Source of the DNA: DASUTB01 sp036374835
GTDB lineage: Bacteria; Actinomycetota; Actinomycetes; Jiangellales; Jiangellaceae
Reading direction: 5' to 3'
Assembly (NCBI GenBank): GCA_036374835.1
Contig: DASUTB010000022.1
Span: forward strand, 1-22,134
DNA: 22,134 nt
Shown: one piece after another, positions 15,241-22,134 of the stretch
Layout of the letters: every line of letters begins with the position of its first letter
Position numbering within the stretch: position 1 is the stretch's first letter
Translations under genes and position numbers: made by a program
Notes under the pieces: model-generated
The model's input: the letters and a program-made list of their open reading frames with translations, nothing else
Database searches by the model: none
What the model was told of the DNA's origin: nothing

Positions 15241-17409
15241 ATGGCTGAACAAACCGCGGAGACGACCGGCACGGCAAGCGAGCTCCGGCCCGAGGCCGAA
15301 CGCGCGTTGCAGGCGCTCGTCGGCCGGGCCGACGCGGCACTGCGCGAGGACCAGTGGCAGGCGATCGAGGCGCTCGTCGCCGAGCACCGCCGTGCCCTGG
15401 TGGTGCAGCGCACCGGTTGGGGTAAGTCCGCGGTGTACTTCGTCGCCACGATGTTGCTGCGGGCCCGCGGCGGAGCCGCAGATGTGACGTCCGGCGCCGA
15501 ACGCGCCGGCCCGACGCTGATCGTCTCGCCGCTGCTCGCTCTCATGCGCAACCAGGTGGACGCGGCCGAACGCGCCGGCATCCGCGCCCGCACCATCAAC
15601 TCGTCGAATGTCGAGCAGTGGCGCGCGATCGAGGACGAACTCCGTGCCGATGCGGTCGACGTGCTGCTGATCAGCCCGGAGCGGCTGAACAGCCCCGGGT
15701 TCCGCGAGGACGTGCTGCCCGGGCTCGCCGCCCGGCTCGGCCTGCTGGTGGTGGACGAGGCGCACTGCATCTCCGACTGGGGGCATGACTTCCGGCCCGA
15801 CTACCGCCGGATCCGTGACGCGGTCGCCGCGCTGCGCCCCGGCATCCCGGTGCTCGCCACGACGGCAACGGCGAACGCGCGGGTCGTCGCGGACGTGGCC
15901 GAGCAGCTCGGCGACGACACCTTCGTGCAGCGCGGCTCGCTCGACCGCACCAGCCTGCGGCTCGGCGTGCTGAACCTGTCCTCCAACGAGAACCGGCTCG
16001 GCTGGCTTGCCGCCCATCTCGACGACCTGCCCGGCAGCGGAATCATCTACGCGCTCACCGTCGCGGCGGCCGAGGACCTCGCCGAGCACCTACGGGACAA
16101 CGGGCACAACGTGCTCCCCTACACCGGCCAGAGCAACCCTGAGGACCGCCTGGCGGCCGAGTCGGCGCTGCTTTCCAACGACGTGAAGGCGCTGGTCGCG
16201 ACATCGGCGCTCGGCATGGGGTTCGACAAGCCCGATCTCGGCTTCATCGTGCACGTCGGCGCGCCGCAGTCGCCCATCGCCTACTACCAGCAGGTGGGTC
16301 GCGCCGGACGGTCCGTGGAACGGGCCGACGTACTGCTACTTCCGGGCCGTGAGGACGTCGACATCTGGCGCTACTTCGCGAGCCTCGGCTTTCCCGCCGA
16401 GACCCATGTCCGCCGCGTGCTGGACGTGCTCGCCGAGTCGGACAAACCTCTGTCGACCGCTGCGCTCGAGGCCCGGGTCGAGCTGCGTCGCAACCGGCTC
16501 GAGCTGATGCTCAAGGTGCTCGACGTCGACGGCGCGGTACGGCGGGTCAGCGGCGGCTGGATGTCCACCGGTGAGCCGTGGGAGTACGACGGCGAGCGCT
16601 TCACGAGAGTTGCCGAGGAGCGCCGCAAGGAACAGGCCGCGATGCTCCGGTACATCCGTGGCGACTCGTGCCGCATGGAGTTCCTCCGGCGTGAGCTGGA
16701 CGACCCGGACGCGGTGCCGTGCGGCCGATGTGACGTGTGCGCCGGGGCGTTCTACCCGGTTGACGTGCCGGACGCCGCGTCGGCAGCGGCCAGAACCACG
16801 CTGGCCCGGCCCGGCGTTGCCCTCGAGCCGCGCAAGATCTGGCCGCAGGCGATGCCTTCGCTGGGCGTCGACGTGCGCGGCAAGATTCCGCCCGAAGAAC
16901 TCATGCTGCCCGGACGGGCCGTGGCGCGGTTCTCCGACCTCGGCTGGGGTCAGCGGCTGCGCGACCTGCTCGGCGTGGAAGGTCCGGATGGCGAGTGCCC
17001 CGACTGGCTTGTCGACCCGGTCATCGACGTGTTGCGCACCTGGGGATGGGACGACCGTCCGGGCGCGGTCATGAGCCTGCCGTCCCGGACCCGGCCGCAG
17101 CTGATCGGCTCGGTCGCCACCCGGATCGCACAGGTGGGACGGCTCCCCTACCTCGGCGGGCTGGGCTACGCACACGACGGCCCGATCGGCGATCGCGGCG
17201 GCAACAGCGCGTTCCGGCTCGCGGCGGTGTGGGACGCCTTCGCGGTGCCCCCGGATATGAAACCCGGCCTGGACGGGCTGAACGGCGCTCCGGTTCTGCT
17301 GGTGGACGACATCGCCGACTCGCGCTGGACGCTCACCGTCGCGGCCCGCGCGCTGCGCCTCGCCGGCGCACCCGGCGTGCTCCCGCTGGCCCTCGCCATC
17401 GACGGCTGA
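15241..17409 (+). CDS. recQ: RecQ-family DNA helicase with C-terminal phosphoribosyltransferase-like domain
   Basis: ATP-dependent 3'-5' DNA helicase, 722 residues. The helicase core spans about 25-400: REDQWQAIEAL (36-46, motif 0), Walker A RTGWGKS (57-63), LIVSPLLALMRNQV (motif Ia), DEAH at 172-175 with the RecQ aromatic-rich loop HCISDWGHDFRPDY, LATTATA (motif III), ATSALGMGFDKPD and QQVGRAGR (350-357, motif VI). A zinc-binding domain follows, with C477 and C494, C497, C500 (CGRCDVC). Instead of RQC and HRDC domains, the C-terminus (about 520-722) ends in VLLVDDIADSRWT (685-697), the PRPP-loop pattern of type I phosphoribosyltransferases. The usual Gly of that loop is replaced (SRWT for TGxT), so catalysis is doubtful. 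This RecQ architecture occurs in actinomycetes as far as I know; the role of the extra domain is unknown. Confidence 0.93.
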   Translation: MAEQTAETTGTASELRPEAERALQALVGRADAALREDQWQAIEALVAEHRRALVVQRTGWGKSAVYFVATMLLRARGGAADVTSGAERAGPTLIVSPLLALMRNQVDAAERAGIRARTINSSNVEQWRAIEDELRADAVDVLLISPERLNSPGFREDVLPGLAARLGLLVVDEAHCISDWGHDFRPDYRRIRDAVAALRPGIPVLATTATANARVVADVAEQLGDDTFVQRGSLDRTSLRLGVLNLSSNENRLGWLAAHLDDLPGSGIIYALTVAAAEDLAEHLRDNGHNVLPYTGQSNPEDRLAAESALLSNDVKALVATSALGMGFDKPDLGFIVHVGAPQSPIAYYQQVGRAGRSVERADVLLLPGREDVDIWRYFASLGFPAETHVRRVLDVLAESDKPLSTAALEARVELRRNRLELMLKVLDVDGAVRRVSGGWMSTGEPWEYDGERFTRVAEERRKEQAAMLRYIRGDSCRMEFLRRELDDPDAVPCGRCDVCAGAFYPVDVPDAASAAARTTLARPGVALEPRKIWPQAMPSLGVDVRGKIPPEELMLPGRAVARFSDLGWGQRLRDLLGVEGPDGECPDWLVDPVIDVLRTWGWDDRPGAVMSLPSRTRPQLIGSVATRIAQVGRLPYLGGLGYAHDGPIGDRGGNSAFRLAAVWDAFAVPPDMKPGLDGLNGAPVLLVDDIADSRWTLTVAARALRLAGAPGVLPLALAIDG

Positions 17410-17501
17410 GCGATACCGCTCCGACCGCCGCGGCGTGCGAGAAGCTCACACCGATGTCGCATAATCCACTACGCCTGGACGTTCGGTGATCTTGGCGAAC
17501 G

Positions 17502-17507
17502 TACGAT
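17502..17507 (+). promoter_or_regulatory. -10 box of the nitroreductase gene
   Basis: TACGAT at 17502-17507 overlaps the first possible ATG (17506) and predicts transcription from about 17514. This favours leaderless use of the second ATG at 17515. The -35 region is poor. Confidence 0.4.
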
Positions 17508-17514
17508 GGGCGAC

Positions 17515-18183
17515 ATGGAACTCGCAACCGTCGACGAACTGCTGACCACCACCCGCGCAGTCCGCAAGCGGCTCGATCTCGACCGGCCGGTGCCGCCGGA
17601 GATCATCGAGGAGTGCCTCCAACTCGCCATCCAGGCGCCGACCGGCTCGAACGCCCAGCACTGGCGGTTCCTCGTCGTGACCGACGCCGCCAAGAAGGAG
17701 GCGCTCGCCAAGATCTACCGCACCGCCTGGGAAGCGCACTACGGCAGCCAGCGCCGCGAAGCACTGGCCGACACCGCCGGTGATCGTGCGGCCCAGCAGC
17801 GCCGCGTCGTCGAGTCGGCCGGCTATCTGGCCGACAACCTGCACCGCGTCCCGGTATTCGTCGTGCCGTGCCTGCTGGGCAGAGTCGACGGCGCATCGGC
17901 CGGCCAGTGGGCCGGGTTCCTCGGCTCGATCTTTCCTGCGGTCTGGTCGTTCCAGCTCGCGCTGCGCAGCCGCGGCCTCGGCTCGGTGCTGACGACGCTG
18001 CACGTCCACGGCGAGGCGGAGGCCGCCGATGTGCTCGGCATTCCGGATACCGTCACCCAGGTGGGGTTGATCCCGGTCGCGTACACCAAGGGCACCGACT
18101 TCAAGCCGGCCACGCGCCGTCCCGCCACCGAGGTGACGTACTGGGACGGCTGGAAGCAACCCCGCCAACCGGCCGACGACTGA
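17515..18183 (+). CDS. nitroreductase family (FMN-dependent) oxidoreductase
   Basis: Nitroreductase-fold flavoprotein of 222 residues. The FMN-binding signature is at the N-terminus (TTTRAVRKRLDLDRPVPP and LAIQAPTGSNAQHWRFLVV), with the FMN-contacting Arg, Ser and Asn in the usual places. The core ends with GSIFPAVWSFQLALRSRGLG and GLIPVAYTKG, typical of the family. Members reduce nitro compounds, quinones, enones or halogenated tyrosines with NAD(P)H; the substrate here is not predictable. An ATG at 17506 is also possible (three more residues), but the TACGAT box overlaps it, so I choose 17515. A DUF385 oxidoreductase follows 65 bp later in the same direction. Confidence 0.88.
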   Translation: MELATVDELLTTTRAVRKRLDLDRPVPPEIIEECLQLAIQAPTGSNAQHWRFLVVTDAAKKEALAKIYRTAWEAHYGSQRREALADTAGDRAAQQRRVVESAGYLADNLHRVPVFVVPCLLGRVDGASAGQWAGFLGSIFPAVWSFQLALRSRGLGSVLTTLHVHGEAEAADVLGIPDTVTQVGLIPVAYTKGTDFKPATRRPATEVTYWDGWKQPRQPADD

Positions 18184-18248
18184 TCGCATCCGCCGGCGGC
18201 CGAACTGCCGCATACCGGTGATCCGAGATCGTTGAGGAGAATACGTAG

Positions 18249-18632
18249 ATGCCGATTCCCAAAGTGGTCGCGCGGCTCAACCGGGTCGGCCTGAACCGCG
18301 TCGTCGTGCGCATTGCGCCCTTCCTGCCCGGCTTCGGAGTGATCGTGCACGTGGGACGACGGTCGGGACGCACGTACCGCACACCGGTGAACGTCTTCCG
18401 CCACGGACAGCGGTACGTGGTCGCGCTGACCTACGGGCCCGATGTCGACTGGCTCAAGAACGCGCAAGCTACCGGCGGGTGTGAACTCGAGACCCGGCGC
18501 CGCCGGCTGAAGCTGGGCCCGCCGCACGTCTATCGGGATACCGGCCGCAACGACGTGCCCGCCCTGACCGCCCACATGCTGGTTCTGTTGAAGGTAGCCG
18601 ACTTCGCCGCCTTCGACGTCGTCGCGGACTGA
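18249..18632 (+). CDS. DUF385/Ddn-like deazaflavin (F420)-dependent oxidoreductase
   Basis: Small split-beta-barrel protein of 127 residues belonging to the nitroreductase-family deazaflavin-dependent group (the family of mycobacterial Ddn), which uses coenzyme F420H2 to reduce quinones, enones or nitro compounds. Family motifs are VHVGRRSGRTYRTPVNVF (34-51), the F420-binding stretch, and VVALTYGPDVDWLKNAQATG (60-79). GAGGAG precedes the ATG by nine bases. It probably shares a transcript with the upstream nitroreductase. It is shorter at the N-terminus than Ddn and has no membrane anchor. It implies that the organism makes F420, as actinomycetes do. Confidence 0.85.
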   Translation: MPIPKVVARLNRVGLNRVVVRIAPFLPGFGVIVHVGRRSGRTYRTPVNVFRHGQRYVVALTYGPDVDWLKNAQATGGCELETRRRRLKLGPPHVYRDTGRNDVPALTAHMLVLLKVADFAAFDVVAD

Positions 18633-18669
18633 TACGGGTGACCGCGACGCCCGACTCCCCTCGGTGGCT

Positions 18670-19062
18670 TTACGCGGAGCGGCGACCCTGGGCACGCTGC
18701 TCCCGCTCACCCGCGACGCTCCGGCGTGCCTCCCGTTTGCCGCGCGCGATCTCGGTCGCGAGGGCGTCGAGCGGCTGCGCGAACGGGCCGGCCGGATCCG
18801 CGAGCCGGTCGAGCCACGCGTGCGCCGCGTCCAGCCCGGCCTCGTTGATCGCGTAGAGTCTGCGCGTGCCGTCGGACCGGACGTTGACCAGCTTGGCCTC
18901 GCGCAGAACCCTGAGATGCTGCGAAACCGCGGGCTGTGAGATCGGCGCCCGCGCCCGCATCGTCTCCACGACCTTCCCTGCTGCGCTTTCGCCCGAGGCC
19001 AGCACCTCGAGGATCTGACGGCGCGTGGAGTCCCCCAGAGCCTCGAAGATGCGCTCAGCCAT
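18670..19062 (-). CDS. ArsR/SmtB-family transcriptional repressor (copy 2)
   Basis: Winged-helix ArsR-type regulator of 130 residues: IFEALGDSTRRQILEVLASG at the N-terminus, recognition helix ISQPAVSQHLRVLREAKLV, wing VRSDGTRRLYAIN, and an Arg-rich polar tail after residue 110. No metal-binding cysteines are present. It is the second gene of a leftward operon, three bases after the AHSA1 stop codon, with GGGGAG six bases before its ATG. It is not a recent duplicate of the copy at 12659: the two diverge in sequence and in gene order. It probably represses the operon through the palindrome at 19731-19746. Confidence 0.92.
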   Translation of the reverse strand: MAERIFEALGDSTRRQILEVLASGESAAGKVVETMRARAPISQPAVSQHLRVLREAKLVNVRSDGTRRLYAINEAGLDAAHAWLDRLADPAGPFAQPLDALATEIARGKREARRSVAGEREQRAQGRRSA

Positions 19063-19065
19063 TGG

Positions 19066-19716
19066 CTACTCCCCTGATGCGTCCTCCGGTGGTGTCGTGT
19101 AGAAGCCGACGGCGCGCTCAGCGGCTGCGTCGGCCTGCCCGCGCTCATCACCAGCCGCAACCGCCGCGTCTGCCCAGACCGCAGCCGCCCGCCGGACGAA
19201 CGTGACGCCGTCCGGGGAGACTGGGAATGCCAGCGCCTCGTCCTTGTCGACCGGCGCGCCGGATTCGAGGTGCAGGCCCAGCCCCATCAAGGCGAGATCC
19301 CAGCCGAGGCCGACGGCGCCGGGGCCGAACTGCTCCCACATCTCGGGATCGACGTGGGCCTCATGGGCAAGCTCGAGCAGCGTGCCCTTCTCAGCCGGGT
19401 ACAGCGAGACCTCGAGCCACGACATCATGTCCCCGAACTCCCACGTCACAGCGAACGACTTCGGCTCTTCGCAGCGTTCGACGACTCCCCCGGCATTGCC
19501 TTCGAGCTGGTACCGGCCGCCTACCTCGAGGTCGCCGCTGACCGGCAGGAACCACCGGGGTAGCCGCTCGCGATTGGTCAGTGCATCCCAGAGGTCTGCC
19601 TGGTCGGTCGGATAGGTCCGCCGGGCAACGGCGATCTTCGTCGGGGCACCGTCCCGCTCGCCGTTGCGTATCTCGCGCGTCACCAGCTCGGCCGTGGCGA
19701 TCGCATCGATGTTCAT
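19066..19716 (-). CDS. SRPBCC/AHSA1 domain protein, partner of ArsR copy 2
   Basis: START-like SRPBCC protein of 216 residues. The domain is in the middle: RRTYPTDQADLWDALTNRERLPRWFLP (split across about 32-58), GDLEVGGRYQLEGNAGG, PKSFAVTWEFGD and a C-terminal helical part with FGPGAVGLGWDLALMGLGLH. It is longer than the single-domain copy at 13030, with extra N- and C-terminal residues that include an alanine-rich tail. Start ATG with AAAGGA seven bases upstream. It is first in the operon with the ArsR gene, so the gene order is the reverse of the other pair. The ligand is unknown. Confidence 0.88.
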   Translation of the reverse strand: MNIDAIATAELVTREIRNGERDGAPTKIAVARRTYPTDQADLWDALTNRERLPRWFLPVSGDLEVGGRYQLEGNAGGVVERCEEPKSFAVTWEFGDMMSWLEVSLYPAEKGTLLELAHEAHVDPEMWEQFGPGAVGLGWDLALMGLGLHLESGAPVDKDEALAFPVSPDGVTFVRRAAAVWADAAVAAGDERGQADAAAERAVGFYTTPPEDASGE

Positions 19717-19730
19717 GGTTACATCCTTTC

Positions 19731-19780
19731 ATAAGTAAATACTTATATTAGACGATAACCCTTACCGGTATTCGACGCAA
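19731..19780 (-). promoter_or_regulatory. promoter and ArsR-type operator of the AHSA1-ArsR operon
   Basis: On the minus strand, TTGCGT (19780-19775), a 17-bp spacer and TATCGT (19757-19752) predict transcription from about 19745. The palindrome ATAAGTAAATACTTAT (7-bp perfect arms, 19731-19746) sits on that start, and the ribosome binding site follows. An A/T-rich palindrome at the start site in GC-rich DNA is the expected form of an autoregulatory ArsR operator. Confidence 0.75.
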
Positions 19781-19867
19781 GAGGGCTGACAGAGTGGTGG
19801 TCCCGCCACGCATAGGCTCGGCCGTGTGGCGGGCTCACCGTGGTCCATCTCGTCTGGAGGGAGCCTG

Positions 19868-20191
19868 ATGAAGTACATGTTGCTGATCTGCGGGGACGAG
19901 ACCGCCGCGGAGCACGCCAACGACGGCTGCGGCGAGTGGGGTGAGGAGATGCTCCGCCGTGGTGTGCTTCAAGGCGGCGGCGGGCTACGTCCACCGGACG
20001 AGGCCGCCACGGTTCGAGTGCGCGACGACGAGGTCCTCCTCTCGGACGGACCGTTCGCCGAGACGAAGGAACAGATCGGGGGTTACTGCCTCATCGAGTG
20101 TGCCGACATGGACGAGGCGGTCGAGATCGCTGGCAAGCATCCGGCCGCCGGCTACGGAACGATCGAGATCCGGCCGCTCCTGGAACCGTGA
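19868..20191 (+). CDS. YCII-related (DGPF) domain protein
   Basis: Protein of 107 residues in the YCII/DGPF family. It has MKYMLLICGDE at the start, GGGGLRPPDEAATVRVRDDEVLLSDGPFAETKEQ (in two parts, about 38-74, with the defining DGPF) and GGYCLIECADMDEAVEIAGK at the end. The fold is dimeric alpha+beta barrel-like; the biochemical role is not established. GGAGGGAG four bases before the ATG at 19868 sets the start. Its stop overlaps the GTG start of the ECF42 sigma gene (GTGA), so the two are translationally coupled, the arrangement known for ECF42 loci, where the sigma factor controls DGPF genes. Confidence 0.9.
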   Translation: MKYMLLICGDETAAEHANDGCGEWGEEMLRRGVLQGGGGLRPPDEAATVRVRDDEVLLSDGPFAETKEQIGGYCLIECADMDEAVEIAGKHPAAGYGTIEIRPLLEP

Positions 20192-21426
20192 CGAACGACA
20201 CCGAGGCCGCCCTGGACCAGGCGTTTCGCGCCGAATGGGGCCAGGTCGTCGCTACCTTGATCGGCTCCACCGGCGATTGGGACCTGGCCGAGGAGTGCGC
20301 GCAGGAGGCTTTCGCCCTGGCTGCCCAACACTGGCCGCGGGACGGCGTCCCACGTAGGCCTGGCGCGTGGCTGACGACCGCCGCCCGCCGGCGAGCCATC
20401 GACCGGCAACGCCGCGAAGCACTGGCCGCCGCCAAACTCCGCGAAGCGGCGACCACCCGGCCGGCATCCGATCAGGGGCCGGACGGCAGCGGGGTTACGG
20501 ACGATCTCCTGCGGCTGATCTTCACGTGCTGCCACCCCGCACTGCCGCTGGCGGCCCGCGTCGCGCTCACCCTCCGTACCGTTGCCGGGCTGACCACTGC
20601 CGAGATCGCTCGCGCCCTTCTTGTCAGCGAGCAGACGATGACCAAGCGGCTCAGCAGAGCCAAGCAAAAGATCAAGGACGCCCGCATCCCCTACTCTGTG
20701 CCTCCTGCGCATCTGCTCCCCCAGCGGTTGCCCGCAGTGCTGGCCGTGCTCTACCTGCTGTTCAACGAGGGATACTCGGCGACGGCCGGCACCGACATGG
20801 TGCGGCAGAGTCTCACGTCCGAGGCGATTTGGCTGGCGCGGGTGCTCGGGAGGCTGATGCCCGAGGAGCCGGAGATACCTGGGTTGCTCGCCTTGATGCT
20901 ACTTCAGGACGCCCGGCGCGCGGCTCGACTCAACAGCGCAGGCGAGCTGGTCACCCTCGAGGAGCAGGACCGCCGCCGCTGGGACCAGGACGCGATCAGC
21001 GAAGGCGTACGGCTCCTCGATGACGCGTTGGCGCTTGGTCGGCCGGGTAAGTACCAGCTCCAGGCTGCCATCGCCGCCTGCCACGCCACCGCAGCCGGCC
21101 CGGACGACACCGACTGGCGCCAGATTGCCGCGCTCTACGGCGAGCTCGCGCGCCGTGTGCCCTCACCGATCGTCGAGCTGAACCGGGCGGTGGCCGTCGC
21201 CATGGCCGACGGGCCCGCCGCCGGTCTACGCATCGTCGACCGACTCGAACGGTCAGGCGAGCTGGCCCGATACCACTTGCTACCCGCGACCCGGGCCGAC
21301 CTGCTGCGCCGGCTCGGCGAGACCAGAAGTGCCGCCGGGGCGTACCGTGCGGCGCTCGATCTTGTCACGGCGGAGCCCGAGCGCCGATACCTCGAACGCC
21401 GGCTCGCCGAAGTCACCGGCGGCTGA
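20188..21426 (+). CDS. ECF42-group RNA polymerase sigma factor with C-terminal extension
   Basis: Extracytoplasmic-function sigma factor of 412 residues. Sigma region 2 lies at about 10-75 (ECAQEAFALAAQHWP, RPGAWLTTAARRRAIDRQRR), and region 4 at about 110-165 with the helix-turn-helix GLTTAEIARALLVSEQTMTKRLSRAKQKIKDA. The large DUF6596/TPR-like C-terminal domain (170-412) is the hallmark of ECF42: DDLLRLIFTCCHPALPL, VLYLLFNEGY, LEEQDRRRWD, ELNRAVAVAMADGP and LLPATRADLLRRLGE are all group-typical. This extension replaces an anti-sigma factor in control, as far as is known. The GTG at 20188 is chosen over a frame extending to 20098 because it lies in a GTGA overlap with the DGPF gene. The gene is complete and its targets probably include the coupled DGPF gene. 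Confidence 0.93.
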   Translation: MTNDTEAALDQAFRAEWGQVVATLIGSTGDWDLAEECAQEAFALAAQHWPRDGVPRRPGAWLTTAARRRAIDRQRREALAAAKLREAATTRPASDQGPDGSGVTDDLLRLIFTCCHPALPLAARVALTLRTVAGLTTAEIARALLVSEQTMTKRLSRAKQKIKDARIPYSVPPAHLLPQRLPAVLAVLYLLFNEGYSATAGTDMVRQSLTSEAIWLARVLGRLMPEEPEIPGLLALMLLQDARRAARLNSAGELVTLEEQDRRRWDQDAISEGVRLLDDALALGRPGKYQLQAAIAACHATAAGPDDTDWRQIAALYGELARRVPSPIVELNRAVAVAMADGPAAGLRIVDRLERSGELARYHLLPATRADLLRRLGETRSAAGAYRAALDLVTAEPERRYLERRLAEVTGG

Positions 21427-21501
21427 TCCCGATCGGGTGTCCATCTGCGGTCCGCTCGTTCGTCGGTAGGGCGAAACCAACAGCGATGATTGGAGAACAC
21501 G

Positions 21502-22128
21502 GTGGGCGATACCGATATCAGGGATACGGTCGCGGCCGAGCGCCACGACTTGGCGACCATGCTCGCCGGTGTGCCCGCAGATGCGTGGGACGCCCCGAGC
21601 CTGTGCGCCGGCTGGCGGGTGCGCGAGGTCGTGGCGCACCTGACGATGCCGTTTCGCTACTCGATGCCGCGCGTGATCGCCGAGGTGATCCGGGCGCGCG
21701 GCAACTTCAACCGGATGGCCGATCGATGTGCTCGTCGCGACGCCGCTGAACTCTCAGCAGACGAACTCACCGCGTCCATGAGGGACAACCTGCGGCATCC
21801 GTGGAAGCCTCCAGGTGGCGGGTATGAGGGTGCGTTGAGTCACGACGTCATCCACGGCCTCGACATCACCGTGGCACTCGGCGTCGACCGCGAGGTTCCC
21901 AAGGACCGGCTGCGCATGGTCCTTGACGGCCTCTCACCCAAGAGCGTCAGATTCTTCGGAACCGACCTGGACGGTGTGGAACTTCGGGCGGACGACATGG
22001 ACTTCACCTACGGGTCGGGCGAGCCGCTGTACGGCGCGGCTCAGCACCTCCTGCTGGTGATCTGCGGCCGCACGCTACCGGCGGGATTGCTCCGCGGTAC
22101 ACCCAGCGAGCGGTACACCCGCACCTGA
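21502..22128 (+). CDS. maleylpyruvate isomerase-like (MDMPI, DinB-fold) mycothiol-dependent protein
   Basis: DinB-fold protein of 208 residues in the MDMPI/TIGR03083 family, several members of which use mycothiol. The N-terminal domain shows the family pattern ERHDLATMLAGVPADAWDAPSLCAGWRVREVVAHLT (in two parts, about 12-47), and a second histidine segment HDVIHGLDITVAL (about 112-124) supplies putative metal-binding His residues. The C-terminal half (from about 135) is an SCP2-like extension with VELRADDMDFTYGSG. GGAG about seven bases before the GTG at 21502 favours that start over a TTG at 21490. It is downstream of the ECF42 gene in the same direction with a 75-bp gap, so it may belong to that regulon. 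Its substrate is unknown. Confidence 0.85.
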   Translation: MGDTDIRDTVAAERHDLATMLAGVPADAWDAPSLCAGWRVREVVAHLTMPFRYSMPRVIAEVIRARGNFNRMADRCARRDAAELSADELTASMRDNLRHPWKPPGGGYEGALSHDVIHGLDITVALGVDREVPKDRLRMVLDGLSPKSVRFFGTDLDGVELRADDMDFTYGSGEPLYGAAQHLLLVICGRTLPAGLLRGTPSERYTRT

Positions 22129-22134
22129 ACGGCT

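Noticed and set aside
20098..20187. Earlier start for the ECF42 sigma factor
   Set aside because: The extra 30 residues overlap the DGPF gene out of frame and do not resemble sigma region 2; the GTGA overlap at 20188 is a normal coupling.

Overview
The window is high-GC, densely packed DNA that fits an actinomycete (Actinomycetota). The evidence is GTG and TTG starts, several apparently leaderless genes with a TAnnnT box placed so that transcription starts at the initiation codon, a DUF7455 zinc-ribbon gene, a mycothiol-dependent (MDMPI-type) enzyme, an F420-type DUF385 oxidoreductase and a penicillin-binding lipoprotein like those of mycobacteria. The genus cannot be fixed from the sequence. 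I see no rRNA, tRNA, CRISPR array, transposase or phage gene.

Positions 1-7527 form a nitrogen-heterocycle (purine/ureide-like) catabolism region. A divergent promoter region separates a leftward molybdenum-hydroxylase operon (FAD subunit, then a 2Fe-2S subunit cut by the window edge; the Mo subunit would lie outside) from rightward fdrA and a DUF1116 gene. A leftward operon follows: an NCS2 nucleobase permease, then a DUF2877 gene. FdrA, DUF1116 and DUF2877 correspond to E. coli FdrA/YlbE/YlbF (AllF/G/H), described as oxamate carbamoyltransferase. An unrelated leaderless RDD membrane protein gene lies between the two halves. My inference is uptake of a purine or ureide, hydroxylation, and carbamoyl phosphate release; no carbamate kinase is in the window.

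Positions 7761-12283 are envelope-related: a penicillin-binding lipoprotein, an M48 membrane metalloprotease convergent with it, and a secreted DUF1906 protein with two SH3-like repeats.

Positions 12284-15044 hold a palindromic element, an ArsR-AHSA1 operon with its own operator, a dispersed repeat, a DUF7455 protein, a DUF456 membrane protein and a convergent rhomboid protease. Positions 15241-18632 hold a RecQ helicase with a C-terminal phosphoribosyltransferase-like domain, a nitroreductase and a DUF385 oxidoreductase. Positions 18670-22128 hold a second AHSA1-ArsR operon (opposite gene order, with a clear palindromic operator at the start site), a YCII-ECF42 sigma factor operon and an MDMPI-like protein.

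The least-explained structures are three compact palindromic elements: a 59-bp near-perfect hairpin inside the DUF2877 coding sequence (5742-5800), a 118-bp inverted repeat whose arms are built from a tandem duplication (12380-12497), and a 70-bp repeat present twice in inverse orientation (2921-2990 and 13521-13590). They look like small genome-resident repeat families. No complete new defence or mobile system is visible.
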